Virus record (IMG/VR): IMGVR_UViG_3300009285_003389
Location: 1 to 28,121 of that record
DNA length: 28,121 bases
Origin: a virus
Direction: 5' to 3' (one strand)
Shown here in pieces: positions 16,547 to 23,544 of this stretch. The translations under genes were made by a program, and so were the position numbers. Within the stretch, counting starts at the first letter, position 1. The number at the start of each line of letters is the position of its first letter. Below the pieces are notes generated by a model. It searched no databases. It was not told the DNA's origin and saw nothing but the letters and a program-made list of their open reading frames with translations.

Positions 16547-18687
16547 CACGCTCTCTCCTGTGCGCCCTCAAGCCGCCCTGCGTTTGGCGCTGCTCGGTTA
16601 AATGTGTCTCGATCAAGCGGCCCAATATTCGCGTCCACCATCCGCCCGTCTTTCACTGCCTCCTGCGCCCCGCTGGCGGCAGGATTCGTGAACTCCGCCC
16701 CAGATCCTTGCCCCAAGATTCCCCCACCTTCTGGTGCCCCACCTTCTGGTGCCCCACCCGGCCCTAGCGCCCCCGCCTGCGCAATCTTATCGCTAGCCTG
16801 TTGCAGCATTGGAAGGATTTCCTCAACCGCCCTATCGTTGAACCCCCGTACCAGCAGGCGTCGAGCCAGCTCAGGCAGATTCGGTGGCATGCCAAAAGTC
16901 TGAATCATAACCGGCGTAAGCCCGGCAAACAGATTCAGCAGATCCATCCACTGACTCCGCTCAACCGACACCGCCGTGGCATGACTAGTCACGTCCATAG
17001 AGAACGAGTACTCTCCTCTTGACATCTCTGGGGACATCTTCACGAAAGTCTGTGCGTACTTGTCCAGCAGGAAAAGCCGGCTTGGTTGATACTGTGTGTC
17101 CAGCTGCCACATCTTTCGGGCTTTACGGACCTGAAACTCAGATAGCAGCCCGGACCGGCGGTTCTCTCGGCTAGTATTTCGCTTCTCGTAGATTGAGCTC
17201 TCCGTAGCCGTCCCGGAAAGCTGCACCGGCTGTGGTGTACCCATTGAGCGGTCGAACATCTGCTGCACGATGGATAGCAGCTGGGTTCTATCCGGGGGCT
17301 CCTGAAGGAACGGCAGCGGGACCACACTTTTCCCGCCGGCTTCACTTAGCCCAGGGATTTCTACTACCGAGCCATCTGGGGCAGATAGAATATCTTGCAT
17401 CATAGTCGTTGTAATCCCACTCTGGGGATCGACTAGCCAGATATTCTTCGTCTTTCGCACGATGTTCAGGTAGCTATCCAGAATCTCGTTCACCAGCCCC
17501 TGCGTGCTATCCGCCCCACCCATGAGCAGCGGAGACTTGTAAAACCACTGCCGCAGCCCCGGCTGAAAGACCAAGGCTTCCGCTGGGTAATCGTCCAAAT
17601 TCGTGTACGGCCACTCCTCGTGGTAGTTTAGAAACTCATCGTGATCTTCTGCTATCGTAAGAATCAAGTCCTGAAAGTTCCCCCGCCCAACAGGAAAGTT
17701 CTTAGCCCAAATCTCCCAGCCACGAACTACATCAAACCCGTCGCTCCAATCCCCAAACTTTTCTGGGGCGGCCTTCCAACGAACGGGCTTCAAACCCTTC
17801 GTGTGCTGGTAATTTGGGTCCGACTGAACTTCGTCAATCGGCAGCTCCCAACCAAACGCAATCCACCGTGCGTCTTGAACCCCCTCTTGGCTGAACGCAT
17901 CCGTGAGAAACATGTCTGGAAGCCAACGAACGGCGAACGGAGCCTCGAATCTTACGTTCGTGTTCTGGCTTGGCTGCTTCCGCTTCAAGAACGCACGGTG
18001 AATCCTGCAATGCTGGTCGAGCAACTCGCTAATCATGCCTTCCGAGTCGGCAGAGGCCATCAAGGTCCCGCCCTGCTGATACTCCAAATGGCTAGCCAGA
18101 TGCAGCCGATGATCTTGGAACTCTGTCACCCGTGTCTCTGTGCCGACCCCCAAGAACAAGTTCTCGTCCTCTGGGTCGTCCAGGACTAGCTCTACATCCT
18201 CCCCCTGCAAGAAATCCTGGAATCGCTTGTCAAAGTCCACTGTATATCCCAGCTTGGCCACCCCATACGGGCACAGAAAGGCGTCCGTGAACACGCGCTC
18301 ATCTACACGGAGCTGGTTTGTTTCCCTGTATCGGTAGTTCACTATCCTGCTCGCACCATAGGCTAGCGTTGGGGAGCTAGGATTCTGTGGGTCGATCTTC
18401 TGGGCTGCCTCGTCGGTCTCAGGGCTCAGCTGAAACACTGGATTCCGGTCTACCGCGTTGGCCACAGTCTGGTCGATCCACCCATATACAATCCCTGCCT
18501 TCGTCCGCCCCAGATGCTCCTCTTCGGTGCTTTCCAGCTGGTTCCTCTCCCGCTCTGAGCTTGGGTCTCCATAGAACTGGTTGATCAGTACCTCACTAGC
18601 ACGGAACATCGGCTCCATTCGGCGCCTGGCGTAGTCGATCTGACCAGTCCAGTACTTCACACGCTCAGAGGAGGCGCGAGGATACAT
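16546..18687 (-). CDS. Portal protein (713 aa)
   Basis: Its length, its order directly after the large terminase and its mixed helical sequence identify it as the portal, the dodecameric ring through which DNA enters the head. It opens with a YWTGQIDYARRRMEPMF helix, followed by VYGWIDQTVANAV and a long central region. A Gly/Pro-rich C-terminal tail contains APEGG twice. Portals of about 700 residues are usual for podoviruses, shorter ones for siphoviruses. I chose the ATG at 18687, which has GGGGGAG eight bases upstream; a GTG 19 codons earlier lacks a clear site. Confidence 0.78.
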   Translation of the reverse strand: MYPRASSERVKYWTGQIDYARRRMEPMFRASEVLINQFYGDPSSERERNQLESTEEEHLGRTKAGIVYGWIDQTVANAVDRNPVFQLSPETDEAAQKIDPQNPSSPTLAYGASRIVNYRYRETNQLRVDERVFTDAFLCPYGVAKLGYTVDFDKRFQDFLQGEDVELVLDDPEDENLFLGVGTETRVTEFQDHRLHLASHLEYQQGGTLMASADSEGMISELLDQHCRIHRAFLKRKQPSQNTNVRFEAPFAVRWLPDMFLTDAFSQEGVQDARWIAFGWELPIDEVQSDPNYQHTKGLKPVRWKAAPEKFGDWSDGFDVVRGWEIWAKNFPVGRGNFQDLILTIAEDHDEFLNYHEEWPYTNLDDYPAEALVFQPGLRQWFYKSPLLMGGADSTQGLVNEILDSYLNIVRKTKNIWLVDPQSGITTTMMQDILSAPDGSVVEIPGLSEAGGKSVVPLPFLQEPPDRTQLLSIVQQMFDRSMGTPQPVQLSGTATESSIYEKRNTSRENRRSGLLSEFQVRKARKMWQLDTQYQPSRLFLLDKYAQTFVKMSPEMSRGEYSFSMDVTSHATAVSVERSQWMDLLNLFAGLTPVMIQTFGMPPNLPELARRLLVRGFNDRAVEEILPMLQQASDKIAQAGALGPGGAPEGGAPEGGGILGQGSGAEFTNPAASGAQEAVKDGRMVDANIGPLDRDTFNRAAPNAGRLEGAQERA

Positions 18688-18763
18688 AGAGTTATCTCTC
18701 CCCCAACGGACGGGTGATTTTAGCCAAGACTGATTGAGTAGCACTTAGGGCAAGTAAGTTCAT

Positions 18764-18786
18764 CTCCGTAACATCCTGATACAGAG
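18764..18786. repeat. 23-bp palindromic repeat, copy 6
   Basis: Plus-strand reading has left arm CTCCGTAACA, spacer TCC and right arm TGATACAGAG. It lies directly after the large-terminase stop codon and before the portal gene. Here the minus-strand GGAG is followed at once by an ATG with no usable spacing. Confidence 0.9.
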
Positions 18787-18787
18787 T

Positions 18788-20437
18788 CTATTCCGCTGGG
18801 AACTCTGCCACCCCAATGTCCGGAACCATCATTGCCCCCCTTGGTACTCGCTGGCCAAGCCGCCTCCGACGATTCATGTCCACCAGGTCGCTGAATGTAT
18901 AAACCCGTGGAGTGATCTTTGGCTGCTCCGGCCGAGGGATCATCCGTCCCTTACCCTGCATAGAATCCAGCTTGATCCCGAAGAGCGCTAGCATGTCTAC
19001 CTGGTCGTCGTATTTCCCGCCGGGGAACTTACTTAGCTCATGGCATAGATCCCCAAGCCACGGTGCATTAAACGGTGCGTGGACGTAACCCAGCTGCATA
19101 GCACCAGCTATCGCACCCGCGCGGTCTGGGCTGTCCTTCCTGCCGCGCCCAATGACGGACACGTCCTCAACCAACGTCCACGCCTTCCGCTCTTTCCGGC
19201 GCTTGTCCAGCAGTGGCCGATAGACCCTTGCCATGCTGGTCTTTTCTAGGTAGAATTTTCGCGCCCGCCACTGAAGCATCAGCTCAATCGCCCGTTCAAC
19301 TCCTGCCTCTATCTCGCACTGCTCCCGCCAGATGTCCAGCAGCCACAAATGCCCCTCCGGACAGACACCGGCCACTCCCAAGACAGAAAAGTCCCCTTCC
19401 CCAGAAGATAGGGCAAAGTCTGAAGAGATATACAGAGTCAGCCTCTTCGGTAGCTCGCCAAGGCCAAAAAGTCGCAGCCAACTTGGCTTGAACATGTCCC
19501 CGTCGTCGCTGACCGGCTTCTGCTGATGTAGGGCCATGAACAGCCGTGCGGATCTAGACCTTAAGCTGGCCAGCTCTTCCATGCTGCGGCGGTTTGGTCC
19601 AGAGGGTAGAAGAACCTCCCCCGGCGCGCGCCCTAACATGTCTCCTGGCTCGGCAATCGACGGCAGCGAGACGATGTCCCACTGCTCCTCGCCCGTGGAG
19701 TTAAGTTTCTCTACCCTCCCACCAATGTCGTCGTCATGCCAGCGCTGCAAGATCAAGACTACCGAGCCCACTCCATCACGGTAGCTCCGCAGTCTATTGA
19801 GCAGGACTCCCGCAAACCAGTTCCACACCAGCTCTCTATGCTCCGGCGAGCTGGCCTGCTCCCAGTTCTTTATTGGATCGTCGATTACAGCGACGTGTGC
19901 GTGGAAGCCGATAAGTCCACCGCCGACTCCTTCGGCTTTATATTCTCCCCCTGACGTGAGCTTCCACTCATCCATCGCCGTGGCGTCAGGGGAGAGTTGA
20001 GCGTCAGGGAACAGTAGCTGAAAGCTTGGATGCTTGATTAGGTTACGAACGTTGCGACCGAATCCACGGGCGAGGTCATGGTCGTAGCTGGCCTGGATGA
20101 ACTCAAGCCGCGGGTTCCGGCCAAGAAACCAAGCGGGAAATAACTCCGAAGCTAGGCGAGATTTTCCCGAAGCTGGGGGGACAAAAATCGCCAGCCGTCT
20201 AATCCGCCCGGCTTCTATGTCTTCCAGCTTCCGGGAGATAAGTCTATGTACGGGGTATGGCTCATACAGCGGGTCGACGAACTGAGCAAAGTCGATTAGA
20301 TTCTCCCGCGCGCGCTCGCGGTGAAGCAGCGTGGAGATGAGATCTGCAGCGGATTCAGGTGGGAGCCCGCTAGCAGTTGCCTCTTCAGCCCCCACAAGCA
20401 ATCCAGCCAGCTCGTCCGCGCGCCCCAGAGCATTCAT
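18788..20437 (-). CDS. terL: Terminase large subunit (549 aa)
   Basis: It is the packaging motor and head-filling nuclease. The ATPase domain has a Walker A-like VPPASGKS (86-93) and Walker B VAVIDD (182-187). The C-terminal RNase H-like nuclease has ISSDFALS with D340, FYLEKTS with E399 and GKYDDQVDML with aspartates at 477, 478 and 481. All match the family. The ATG overlaps the small-terminase stop (ATGA), and the stop codon lies just before repeat copy 6. Length is within the usual range. Confidence 0.95.
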   Translation of the reverse strand: MNALGRADELAGLLVGAEEATASGLPPESAADLISTLLHRERARENLIDFAQFVDPLYEPYPVHRLISRKLEDIEAGRIRRLAIFVPPASGKSRLASELFPAWFLGRNPRLEFIQASYDHDLARGFGRNVRNLIKHPSFQLLFPDAQLSPDATAMDEWKLTSGGEYKAEGVGGGLIGFHAHVAVIDDPIKNWEQASSPEHRELVWNWFAGVLLNRLRSYRDGVGSVVLILQRWHDDDIGGRVEKLNSTGEEQWDIVSLPSIAEPGDMLGRAPGEVLLPSGPNRRSMEELASLRSRSARLFMALHQQKPVSDDGDMFKPSWLRLFGLGELPKRLTLYISSDFALSSGEGDFSVLGVAGVCPEGHLWLLDIWREQCEIEAGVERAIELMLQWRARKFYLEKTSMARVYRPLLDKRRKERKAWTLVEDVSVIGRGRKDSPDRAGAIAGAMQLGYVHAPFNAPWLGDLCHELSKFPGGKYDDQVDMLALFGIKLDSMQGKGRMIPRPEQPKITPRVYTFSDLVDMNRRRRLGQRVPRGAMMVPDIGVAEFPAE

Positions 20438-21114
20438 GGCTCTGTAACATCTTGGTACAGAGTGGCCGAGGCCGGAAGGTTGTTCTCTACCAGCTCTCCC
20501 TCTACCGCTTCTGTGCTGGTCTCATCCTTCCAGTGCCTTCGCAAGGCACGGCCAAGCAGCTCACGGTCTGTCTCGGGCAGCTGGGCCAATGCGGTCTCCA
20601 CGTCTACAGGGTCCCTCTCTGCGTGTTGGTCAAGTAGCTCAACCAGCCGCTGTGTCGGTGCGGCGGTTACGTGCACCTGCACGGAATCTATCTCCCGTCG
20701 CTCTGTGTATCCGCGGTCTTTGCCCAAAGTCTGCAGCAGCTTCCAACTGTAACCTAAATGCCCAGCTTCCACGGCCCGAAATATGTTGTCCTCAGCTGTG
20801 TCTACCATCCCCTGCCTTGACTCCAGATACACGTCCTTGAGCCGAGGGCAGCGAAGAATATGGTAGCGCACAGAGACGGGGCTGTCCATCCCAAGTTCCT
20901 GCGCTACCTTGCTCAAAATCCCTCGATGCTTAATGATCGCCTCAGCCAGAAGGCGCTCTCGCTCGCGAGCTTGGCTCCTTATTGCCTGCAGAACAGAAGC
21001 GTTACTCTGAGCGCGGTTCCAAATTACCGACGGGCTACAGTCGAGCAGCTGGCCCGCTTGCTCAATAGTATTAGTCCTCTGAAGCACTGCAACGATGTCC
21101 CCAGATTGGAACAT
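20434..21114 (-). CDS. terS: Putative terminase small subunit (226 aa)
   Basis: It lies immediately upstream of the large terminase and overlaps its start. Residues 1-60 look like a DNA-binding helix-turn-helix (VAVLQRTNTIEQAGQLLDCS), and a second such segment follows (GILSKVAQELGMDSPVSV). Both fit the DNA-recognition part of small terminases. The rest is helical. I chose ATG 21114, with GGGGAGGA six bases upstream; the open frame extends about 90 codons further upstream with no better start. The last eight codons (LYQDVTEP) are encoded by repeat copy 7, so the protein tail is repeat-derived. Confidence 0.72.
   Translation of the reverse strand: MFQSGDIVAVLQRTNTIEQAGQLLDCSPSVIWNRAQSNASVLQAIRSQARERERLLAEAIIKHRGILSKVAQELGMDSPVSVRYHILRCPRLKDVYLESRQGMVDTAEDNIFRAVEAGHLGYSWKLLQTLGKDRGYTERREIDSVQVHVTAAPTQRLVELLDQHAERDPVDVETALAQLPETDRELLGRALRRHWKDETSTEAVEGELVENNLPASATLYQDVTEP
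20440..20462. repeat. 23-bp palindromic repeat, copy 7, inside the small-terminase 3' end
   Basis: Arms CTCTGTAACA and TGGTACAGAG, spacer TCT. The outer seven bases pair perfectly. It is translated as the end of the small terminase and lies two bases before the large-terminase ATG. Confidence 0.9.
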
Positions 21115-21283
21115 CTTCGCTCCTCCCCTACCCATCTTCCAAGCTCTCTTTGGCTTTGCCTCTGTCAGCCGCTTCTGCTGCCCAGAAGGACTCCCCTTTA
21201 GCCCTCTCTGCATCCACGCAGCAACCACCAGGCTGACAGGTTTACGGCCGTGGTGGACGGCCACGGCGCCAAAATTGGCGCCT
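21115..21283. other. Short intergenic gap with two hairpins
   Basis: Directly after the stop of the membrane-protein gene is an 18-base near-palindrome (GGCGCCAA at 21265 and TTGGCGCC ending at 21282), followed by CCGTGG (21248-21253) paired with CCACGG (21261-21266). No T-run follows. A frame open on the minus strand continues the small-terminase frame upstream but has no good start here. Confidence 0.5.
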
Positions 21284-21712
21284 TCAACCTGCGCGCTCCG
21301 CGCTCCCTTTGGCCAGCCGGTGCAGCAACCGCAGCAGCCCAGCCAGCACTGCCGTTCCTGCCGCAGCTCGCAGCGTCTCAAGGCTTAGCGGAGTCTGGCC
21401 GATGGCCTCAATCACGCCCGCGGCAATCCCAGCCACAAACGGGACAATGACGTGCCGGGCCACGCTATATACATCTTCCCTATCTAGCTGCCCTCTTTTA
21501 CTCACTGCCGTCTCTCCACCTTGTTGTATCCGTCCTGCCCTCTGACTCTCTGACTCTCTGACTCTCTGACTCTCTGACTCTCTGACTCTCTGACTCTCTG
21601 ACTCTGGCCCGCGCAGTATGCGGATCAACGCCAACCGGGCGCCGAACCCTCCAGAAGCTAGATACTCCAGGGCGGCCCCTATCTCTCTATCTCTCTGCCC
21701 TCTTTTACTCAC
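21284..21712 (-). CDS. Octamer-array fusion frame, C-terminus holin-like (142 aa)
   Basis: A GTG at 21712 with AAGGTGGAGAGG upstream opens a frame whose product has three parts. Residues 1-38 begin MSKRGQRDRE. Then follows an eight-residue repeat (ESESQRVR) encoded by the octamer array. The last 73 residues begin VSKRGQLDRED and could be translated alone from an internal GTG at 21505 that has the same upstream sequence. That part has one or two hydrophobic helices (IVPFVAGIAAGVIEAIG, AAAGTAVLAGLLRLL) like a small holin. The two starts arise from a local duplication. A change in octamer number would split the frame into two proteins. Confidence 0.6.
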   Translation of the reverse strand: MSKRGQRDREIGAALEYLASGGFGARLALIRILRGPESESQRVRESESQRVRESESQRAGRIQQGGETAVSKRGQLDREDVYSVARHVIVPFVAGIAAGVIEAIGQTPLSLETLRAAAGTAVLAGLLRLLHRLAKGSAERAG

Positions 21713-21778
21713 TGCCGCCTCTCCACCTTGTTATATCCGCCCCGCCCTGCCCGCACAGTCTGCGGGTTAACGCCAACG
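21488..21778. repeat. Tandem duplication covering a gene junction
   Basis: Two copies of about 85 bases lie 207 bases apart at their left ends: 21488-21636 (interrupted by the octamer array) and 21695-21778. Both contain the same ribosome-binding sequence, GTG start and downstream codons on the minus strand, and the same CCGCGCAG/CCGCACAG segment. Confidence 0.8.
21541..21604. repeat. Octamer array, eight perfect copies of TCTGACTC
   Basis: Eight uninterrupted copies, 64 bases in all. They lie inside copy 1 of the junction duplication; copy 2 lacks the array. The array is translated on the minus strand with an eight-residue period. It is a candidate slippage (phase-variation) site. Confidence 0.95.
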
Positions 21779-21878
21779 CCTTCTCGGCCGCAGTGGCTAG
21801 CTTTACCCTTCTGTTCCACAAGTCTGCGACCTTAACCACCATCTTGGGGTGGGGTGGGGCGGAGGGGGAAACCACCAT
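21705..21878 (-). CDS. Small basic hypothetical protein (57 aa)
   Basis: The ATG at 21878 has GTAGGAG just upstream and is about 20 bases downstream of the predicted start of the leftward promoter, so this is likely the first gene of the leftward operon. The product starts MVVSPSAPPHPK and has a basic helix (LWNRRVKLATAAEKALALTR). Its C-terminal part is similar in frame to residues about 25-36 of the next product (ALALTRRLCG and LALIRILRG), so the two are partly paralogous. Its stop overlaps the next GTG start by eight bases. No family recognised. Confidence 0.6.
   Translation of the reverse strand: MVVSPSAPPHPKMVVKVADLWNRRVKLATAAEKALALTRRLCGQGGADITRWRGGSE
21846..21868 (+). other. G-rich tract with G-quadruplex potential
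   Basis: The plus strand has three runs of four G separated by single T, then GG and a run of five G. It lies within the first codons of the first leftward gene, just downstream of its promoter, on the template strand. A C-rich near-mirror of part of it lies at about 21984-22010. Confidence 0.5.
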
Positions 21879-21906
21879 GAATCTCCTACTGAAGGGACCC
21901 ACAATG

Positions 21907-21935
21907 AATATATGGTAGGGGAAGGGAGGTGTCAA
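21907..21935 (-). promoter_or_regulatory. Leftward sigma-70-type promoter
   Basis: On the minus strand TTGACA (21935-21930), a 17-base spacer and TATATT (21912-21907) match the consensus almost completely. Transcription would start near 21899, about 20 bases before the first leftward ATG. It probably drives the small-protein/terminase operon. Confidence 0.75.
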
Positions 21936-22011
21936 CCCATTTAAGGGGATATTTTTTCTAAGAGTTAGACGAGGTGAGCTTGTTCTCCGCTCCGCCCTGC
22001 CCCACCCCACA

Positions 22012-22034
22012 CTCTGTAACATCTTGATACGGAG
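22012..22034. repeat. 23-bp palindromic repeat, copy 8
   Basis: Arms CTCTGTAACA and TGATACGGAG, spacer TCT. Unlike most copies it is not next to a start codon; it lies about 77 bases upstream of the leftward promoter -35 box, in the divergent control region. Confidence 0.9.
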
Positions 22035-22219
22035 CTAGAAAACTAGGTGAGAATTTTTGGGGGTCCAGTCTTTAAATACCAGACCCCGCCCCCGGCATCC
22101 TGCCGGAGACTGGATGGCTGGGGAGGGCCGCCAGTTGACGTAAACGTTGCCCAGCGTAGGCTTCCGTAAGCGGAAGGATGCGCCAAGGGTGGCGGGCCGA
22201 GAGATCGGCTTGATGCCAT

Positions 22220-22315
22220 GTTGCCCCACGAAGGGACGCGTTGCCCCACGAAGGGCATCTCGTGGGAACAACAGGAATCCGTCGTGGAAATCTGAGACCC
22301 CCGTGGGAATCTGAG
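22220..22315. promoter_or_regulatory. Cluster of CCCACGA / TCGTGGG operator-like sites
   Basis: Two direct copies of GTTGCCCCACGAAGGG with a 20-base period are followed by inverted TCGTGGGAA (22259), and then by CGTGGAAATCTGAG and CGTGGGAATCTGAG with a 19-base period. The near two-turn spacing suggests protein binding on one face of the helix. Confidence 0.45.
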
Positions 22316-22327
22316 GCAGAGGGAGTA

Positions 22328-22354
22328 GGAAAGTCAGGGCAATCCTGACTTTCC
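22328..22354. terminator. Perfect 11-bp hairpin, possible terminator
   Basis: GGAAAGTCAGG and CCTGACTTTCC flank a five-base loop. The tail TTCCCTAATT is only weakly T-rich. It lies just upstream of the sigma-54-like site. Confidence 0.5.
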
Positions 22355-22390
22355 TTCCCTAATTGCCCCGTCCAAGGAGGCGAACACGAC

Positions 22391-22406
22391 TGGCACAGGA
22401 ATTGCA
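22391..22406 (+). promoter_or_regulatory. Sigma-54-like (-24/-12) promoter candidate
   Basis: TGGCACAGGAATTGCA matches TGGCACG-N4-TTGCA with one mismatch, and the GG and GC dinucleotides have the required ten-base spacing. It lies about 100 bases before the ATG at 22503. No enhancer-binding activator is visible in the window, so function is unproven. Confidence 0.5.
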
Positions 22407-22502
22407 TGTTATAGGGGCAGAGGGCCGAGTCCCAGAAGGTTCCTTGGCCCACGGGATCTTTGACAATCGAATCGGGAGGATTGCCGGCAAGCAGGAGGCG
22501 GA

Positions 22503-22958
22503 ATGCAGAACTACCTGGTGTCGACGAACTCCGGTCTCGGCAAGGGCGCCGGCAAGGGCCTGACCGTGACCGTGAAAATGGACGGGGTCACGCCCGACCA
22601 AGTCGAGGCCCTGGCCCGGTGCGAGGTGAACAGGACGTTCGCGGACCTGTTCCGGAGGGCGAAGGAAGATCTGGAGAACCGGAAGGCCGGCCGGGCACAG
22701 AAGTACGGACTCGCCGCTCTTTGGGAGACGATCCTTAAGGAGCGGAAGTACTCCTTCTCCGTCGCCACGCATCTGGCGCGGGCGAGAGGGGCGGTCACCG
22801 AAGGGGTGGCCCTGGCACTGCTGGCAGACGGTGGGATGACAGACGAAGAGATTCTCGAGGCCATCCGGGCCAGAAGGCAGAAGCCGGACGAGGAAGAGGA
22901 AGAGGAAGAGGAAGAGGAAGAAGAGGAAGAAGAGGAAGAAGAGGAAGAAGAGAAGTAG
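22503..22958 (+). CDS. Hypothetical protein with a C-terminal poly-glutamate tail (151 aa)
   Basis: AGGAGGCGG lies just before the ATG. The first 125 residues are a mixed helical protein (GVTPDQVEALARCEV, FADLFRRAKEDLENRKAG, MTDEEILEAIRARR). The last 25 or so are one unbroken glutamate tract encoded by GAGGAA/GAGGAAGAA repeats, ending in Lys. Such acidic tails can imitate DNA or bind basic proteins, but here nothing tells which. No family recognised. The frame on the opposite strand is only a serine mirror of the repeat. Confidence 0.75.
   Translation: MQNYLVSTNSGLGKGAGKGLTVTVKMDGVTPDQVEALARCEVNRTFADLFRRAKEDLENRKAGRAQKYGLAALWETILKERKYSFSVATHLARARGAVTEGVALALLADGGMTDEEILEAIRARRQKPDEEEEEEEEEEEEEEEEEEEEEK
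22888..22954 (+). repeat. GAA/GAG microsatellite coding for poly-Glu
   Basis: First (GAGGAA) units, then (GAGGAAGAA) units, all in frame, at the 3' end of the 22503-22958 gene. Codons alternate between GAG and GAA rather than being a single triplet. Length changes by whole units would keep the frame. Confidence 0.9.
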
Positions 22959-23005
22959 ACCAACAACCCGGCGGCAATCCCCCGATTCGATTGGTGATTC
23001 CTGAA

Positions 23006-23028
23006 CTCCCTACCAAGATGTTACAGAG
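23006..23028. repeat. 23-bp palindromic repeat, copy 9
   Basis: Left arm CTCCCTACCA, spacer AGA, right arm TGTTACAGAG. It ends two bases before GGAGG, the ribosome-binding site of the ATG at 23041. One arm position (C for G) breaks the outer pairing. Confidence 0.9.
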
Positions 23029-23040
23029 TGGAGGTTCAAC

Positions 23041-23181
23041 ATGGACTATGCAGCCAGCAACGTAATTCTCTACCACGTCCTTACCTTGGGGCTGGGACTC
23101 GCAAGTCTAGGCATCATAACCGCTGGTGTCGTGCTAGCGGTTATGGCGGGGATTGATCACATCAAAGGAAGCCGGCCCTGA
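23041..23181 (+). CDS. Small single-helix membrane protein (46 aa)
   Basis: ATG at 23041 follows GGAGG in a strong ribosome-binding position. The product starts MDYAASN and has one long hydrophobic segment at about residues 9-38 (LYHVLTLGLGLASLGIITAG continuing into VVLAVMAGI), then a short basic tail. It is long enough to cross the membrane once. Small membrane proteins of this kind in phages may act in lysis or superinfection exclusion, but no family signature is visible. A terminator-like hairpin follows 36 bases after the stop. Confidence 0.75.
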   Translation: MDYAASNVILYHVLTLGLGLASLGIITAGVVLAVMAGIDHIKGSRP

Positions 23182-23217
23182 CCGACGGGCGGAGGATACA
23201 CCGGAGTGATGAAGCGC

Positions 23218-23244
23218 AATAGGCCCATGACCCATGGGCCTATT
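23218..23244. terminator. Perfect 12-bp hairpin, terminator-like
   Basis: AATAGGCCCATG and CATGGGCCTATT pair without mismatch around a three-base loop (ACC). On the plus strand it is followed by ATGCTTTACC. It sits after the small membrane-protein gene and could end its message. Confidence 0.65.
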
Positions 23245-23292
23245 ATGCTTTACCACTCTGCCTCCCCTCCCCACCCCAGAGAAGTAACAAAA

Positions 23293-23439
23293 GATACATT
23301 TGACACGTTAGATGCACTCTCCTGAGAGCGAACAGATACATTTGATACATTAGGTCCTGTCTTTTAGGAGCAAACATCGTGCCTGAAACCTTAGGCACAT
23401 TTGACACACCCAACGCCCCATTCAGGGCATACCGGACAG
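23293..23439. repeat. Three-copy structured repeat (42, 42 and 46 bases)
   Basis: Copies at 23293-23334, 23335-23376 and 23394-23439 share an ACATTTGAyAC-type start and an ACA end. Between these, each has a small stem with different sequence: CTCT/AGAG, TCCT/AGGA and GCCC/GGGC. A separate hairpin GTGCCT/AGGCAC (23379-23398) joins copies 2 and 3. Confidence 0.6.
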
Positions 23440-23544
23440 ATGTGCCATGCATGGGTCTATGGACCTATGGACCCCTTGAGTGTATATTTCCCTGTAACCT
23501 ATTGGGGGACAAAGGAATAGGGCATATGCCATGGTTCCATAGTA

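Larger units (their letters stand above)
22035..22502. other. Divergent control region without a convincing gene
   Basis: It holds small hairpins (GGGGTC at 22060 with GACCCC at 22082; CCGGCA-TCC-TGCCGG at 22092-22106), two 16-base direct repeats GTTGCCCCACGAAGGG (22220, 22240) and two 14-base repeats CGTGGRAATCTGAG (22283, 22302). An 11-bp hairpin and a sigma-54-like promoter follow. Minus-strand open frames here have poor composition and no ribosome-binding sites. Confidence 0.6.

Noticed and set aside
18692-18763. 23-codon leader frame between palindrome copy 6 and the portal start
   Set aside because: Its ATG directly touches GGAG with no spacing, so translation is unlikely; kept only as a possibility.
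21541-21604. Octamer array considered as a CRISPR-like or origin iteron array
   Set aside because: Units are contiguous with no spacers, are translated, and lie inside a duplicated gene junction.
22072-22452. Minus-strand frame in the divergent control region
   Set aside because: Odd composition rich in Pro, Ser, Cys and Trp, no ribosome-binding site, and it covers hairpins and operator-like repeats.
22511-22966. Minus-strand poly-serine frame
   Set aside because: It is the complement of the poly-Glu repeat and has no independent support.
23243-23452. Minus-strand frame over the three-copy repeat
   Set aside because: The MYQMYL/TCQMYL pattern is explained by the DNA repeats; no ribosome-binding site was seen.
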